A stretch of DNA of 57,907 nt from Clostridium sp. 1001271st1 H5 (lineage in GTDB: Bacteria > Bacillota > Clostridia > Lachnospirales > Lachnospiraceae). The translations under genes and the position numbers were made by a program. The first letter of the stretch is position 1, and each line of letters opens with the position of its first letter. Shown here piece by piece: positions 57,391-57,907 of the stretch. The DNA is taken from positions 1 through 57,907 of the forward strand of contig NZ_SPHO01000015.1 of assembly GCF_005845215.1 (NCBI RefSeq). The letters run 5' to 3'. The notes beneath the pieces were generated by a model. The model did no database searches. It was not told where the DNA came from and saw only the letters and a list, made by a program, of their open reading frames with translations.

Positions 57391-57422
57391 AAAAAAGCCG
57401 CAATTCATAAGAGAATTGTGGC
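57391..57422 (-). terminator. terminator between the small gene and DUF6017
   Basis: On the minus strand GCCACAATTC and GAATTGCGGC pair at 9 of 10 positions over TCTTAT, followed by TTTTTTC. It isolates the DUF6017 gene, which may thus have its own promoter. Confidence 0.75.
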
Positions 57423-57427
57423 AGCGG

Positions 57428-57616
57428 TTAGGGTCTGTCTGTATCTTTTTTCTTGCGTCGGTAGGGGCGTTTTGGCATTGGTGGTTTATCAAACAGATCC
57501 CTTTCCTGAGAAAATGGTAAGGTTTGAAAAACACGGTCAATCTCGGTGGATTCCATATCACGCTGTGAGCGGCAATCTTCTTGAATAGCTTCTCGGATTT
57601 CTCTTACAGTACACAT
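57428..57616 (-). CDS. small hypothetical protein
   Basis: A 62-residue protein from MCTVREIREAIQEDCRSQRD (AAAGGAAAGG upstream; an ATG two codons before is possible). The first half is helical and acidic, the second half basic and Pro-rich (KPPMPKRPYRRKKKDTDRP). No family recognised. It lies between the DUF5720 gene and a terminator; context suggests an ICE regulatory or accessory gene. Confidence 0.5.
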   Translation of the reverse strand: MCTVREIREAIQEDCRSQRDMESTEIDRVFQTLPFSQERDLFDKPPMPKRPYRRKKKDTDRP

Positions 57617-57644
57617 ATTCATTCCTTTCCTTTCGTTGTATCGG

Positions 57645-57907
57645 TTATGAACGACGGTGTTTTTTAGGCTTGAAGTCGAGAATATGCCCCTCAATAACAT
57701 GAGCATATCTCTTAATTTTGATTTCTCGACGCTGCTGGCTTTGCAGAGCTGACTGATACCCGTCCTCTGTGAGAAAAAGCCTCATTTCGTCACCGGGTTC
57801 TCCATAAGCAGTAGGGCGCAAGACAGTAAACTCAATCATCCAGCAAGTGCTGTCCCAAAATCGCTCCACTGCAAGAATGTTGTGGCCTTTCAGCTCCCTT
57901 GCTGCAA
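57645..57907 (-). CDS. DUF5720 family protein, start beyond the window
   Basis: The frame is open to the right edge, reading RELKGHNILAVERFWDSTCW then MIEFTVL and GDEMRLFLTEDGYQSALQSQ, so the true start lies outside and an internal GTG is not needed. ELKGH..LAVERF..ST..MIEF and QRREIKIKRYAHVI are typical of DUF5720, small proteins at this end of Tn1549-type ICEs. Function unknown. Confidence 0.7.
   Translation of the reverse strand, partial: AARELKGHNILAVERFWDSTCWMIEFTVLRPTAYGEPGDEMRLFLTEDGYQSALQSQQRREIKIKRYAHVIEGHILDFKPKKHRRS

Larger units (their letters stand above)
8140..57907. mobile_element. Tn1549/CTn2-type conjugative element, ends not in window
   Basis: The gene order from DUF5720 through PcfB, VirD4, Maff2, VirB6-like, PrgI, VirB4, CD1108, DUF4315, DUF4366, TopB, CHC2/ArdC, TTRAP, methylase-SNF2, DUF3849, MobC, CD1845 and relaxase is that of Tn1549-type ICEs, read along the minus strand. 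Additions are the C5 methyltransferase, the AbiE operon and the element in virD4. Neither the integrase nor attachment sites are seen, so the left limit given is only the end of the candidate oriT and the immunity run may be cargo inside it. Confidence 0.8.

Overview
The window carries a Tn1549/CTn2-type integrative conjugative element (ICE) from a Gram-positive gut anaerobe, most likely class Clostridia. This rests on three things: protein families known mainly from that class (PrgI, Maff2, CD1108, CD1845, DUF4315, DUF4366, DUF3848/3849 and TnpV/W/X types), strong AGGAGG ribosome binding sites, and moderate GC. The species cannot be read from this sequence, and no rRNA, tRNA, CRISPR array or housekeeping gene was seen.

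Region 1 (1-7622) is a run of 12 minus-strand genes of the kind that accompany polymorphic toxins: Imm17, several unknowns, an ankyrin protein, DUF2262, SUKH-3, DUF5713, DUF4241 and an Imm51-like protein cut by the left edge. No toxin is visible. A promoter and terminator leader (6810-7037) precedes the run, and a frameshifted DUF1273 gene lies before that. Two genes here carry single-base frameshifts.

Region 2 (7650-37632 and 54094-57907) is the ICE backbone. Read along the minus strand from the right edge it gives DUF5720, a small protein, a DUF6017 replication-type protein, a BRO/KilAC protein, PcfB, VirD4 (broken), Maff2, a VirB6-like channel, a C5 cytosine methyltransferase, PrgI, VirB4, an unknown, a CD1108 CHAP hydrolase, DUF4315, DUF4366, a membrane protein, topoisomerase III, a small unknown, a CHC2/ArdC/YodL protein, TTRAP, a giant methylase-SNF2 protein, DUF3848/3849, MobC, CD1845, the AbiE abortive-infection operon and a MOBP-type relaxase. 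A plus-strand XRE regulator and a candidate oriT lie past the relaxase. The ICE integrase is not in the window.

Region 3 (38446-54093) is a second mobile element of about 15.65 kb, inserted in the ICE virD4 gene. Both junctions share only the dinucleotide GG (CC on the plus strand), and removing the insert restores the VirD4 reading frame exactly. It has its own TnpX-type large serine recombinase, TnpV, TnpW, a MobA/MobL relaxase with an RSF1010-like oriT, DnaC and a replisome organiser, three sigma-like regulators, a DinJ/YafQ toxin-antitoxin pair, and a cargo of a two-component system with a BcrA/LanFEG-type ABC exporter. Four 8-bp repeats at exact 11-bp spacing sit before the exporter.

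The most unusual signal is a complete second TnpV gene with its own ribosome binding site, encoded in a different frame inside the giant methylase-helicase gene (21000-21356). As assembled, the ICE cannot make an intact coupling protein unless the inner element excises.
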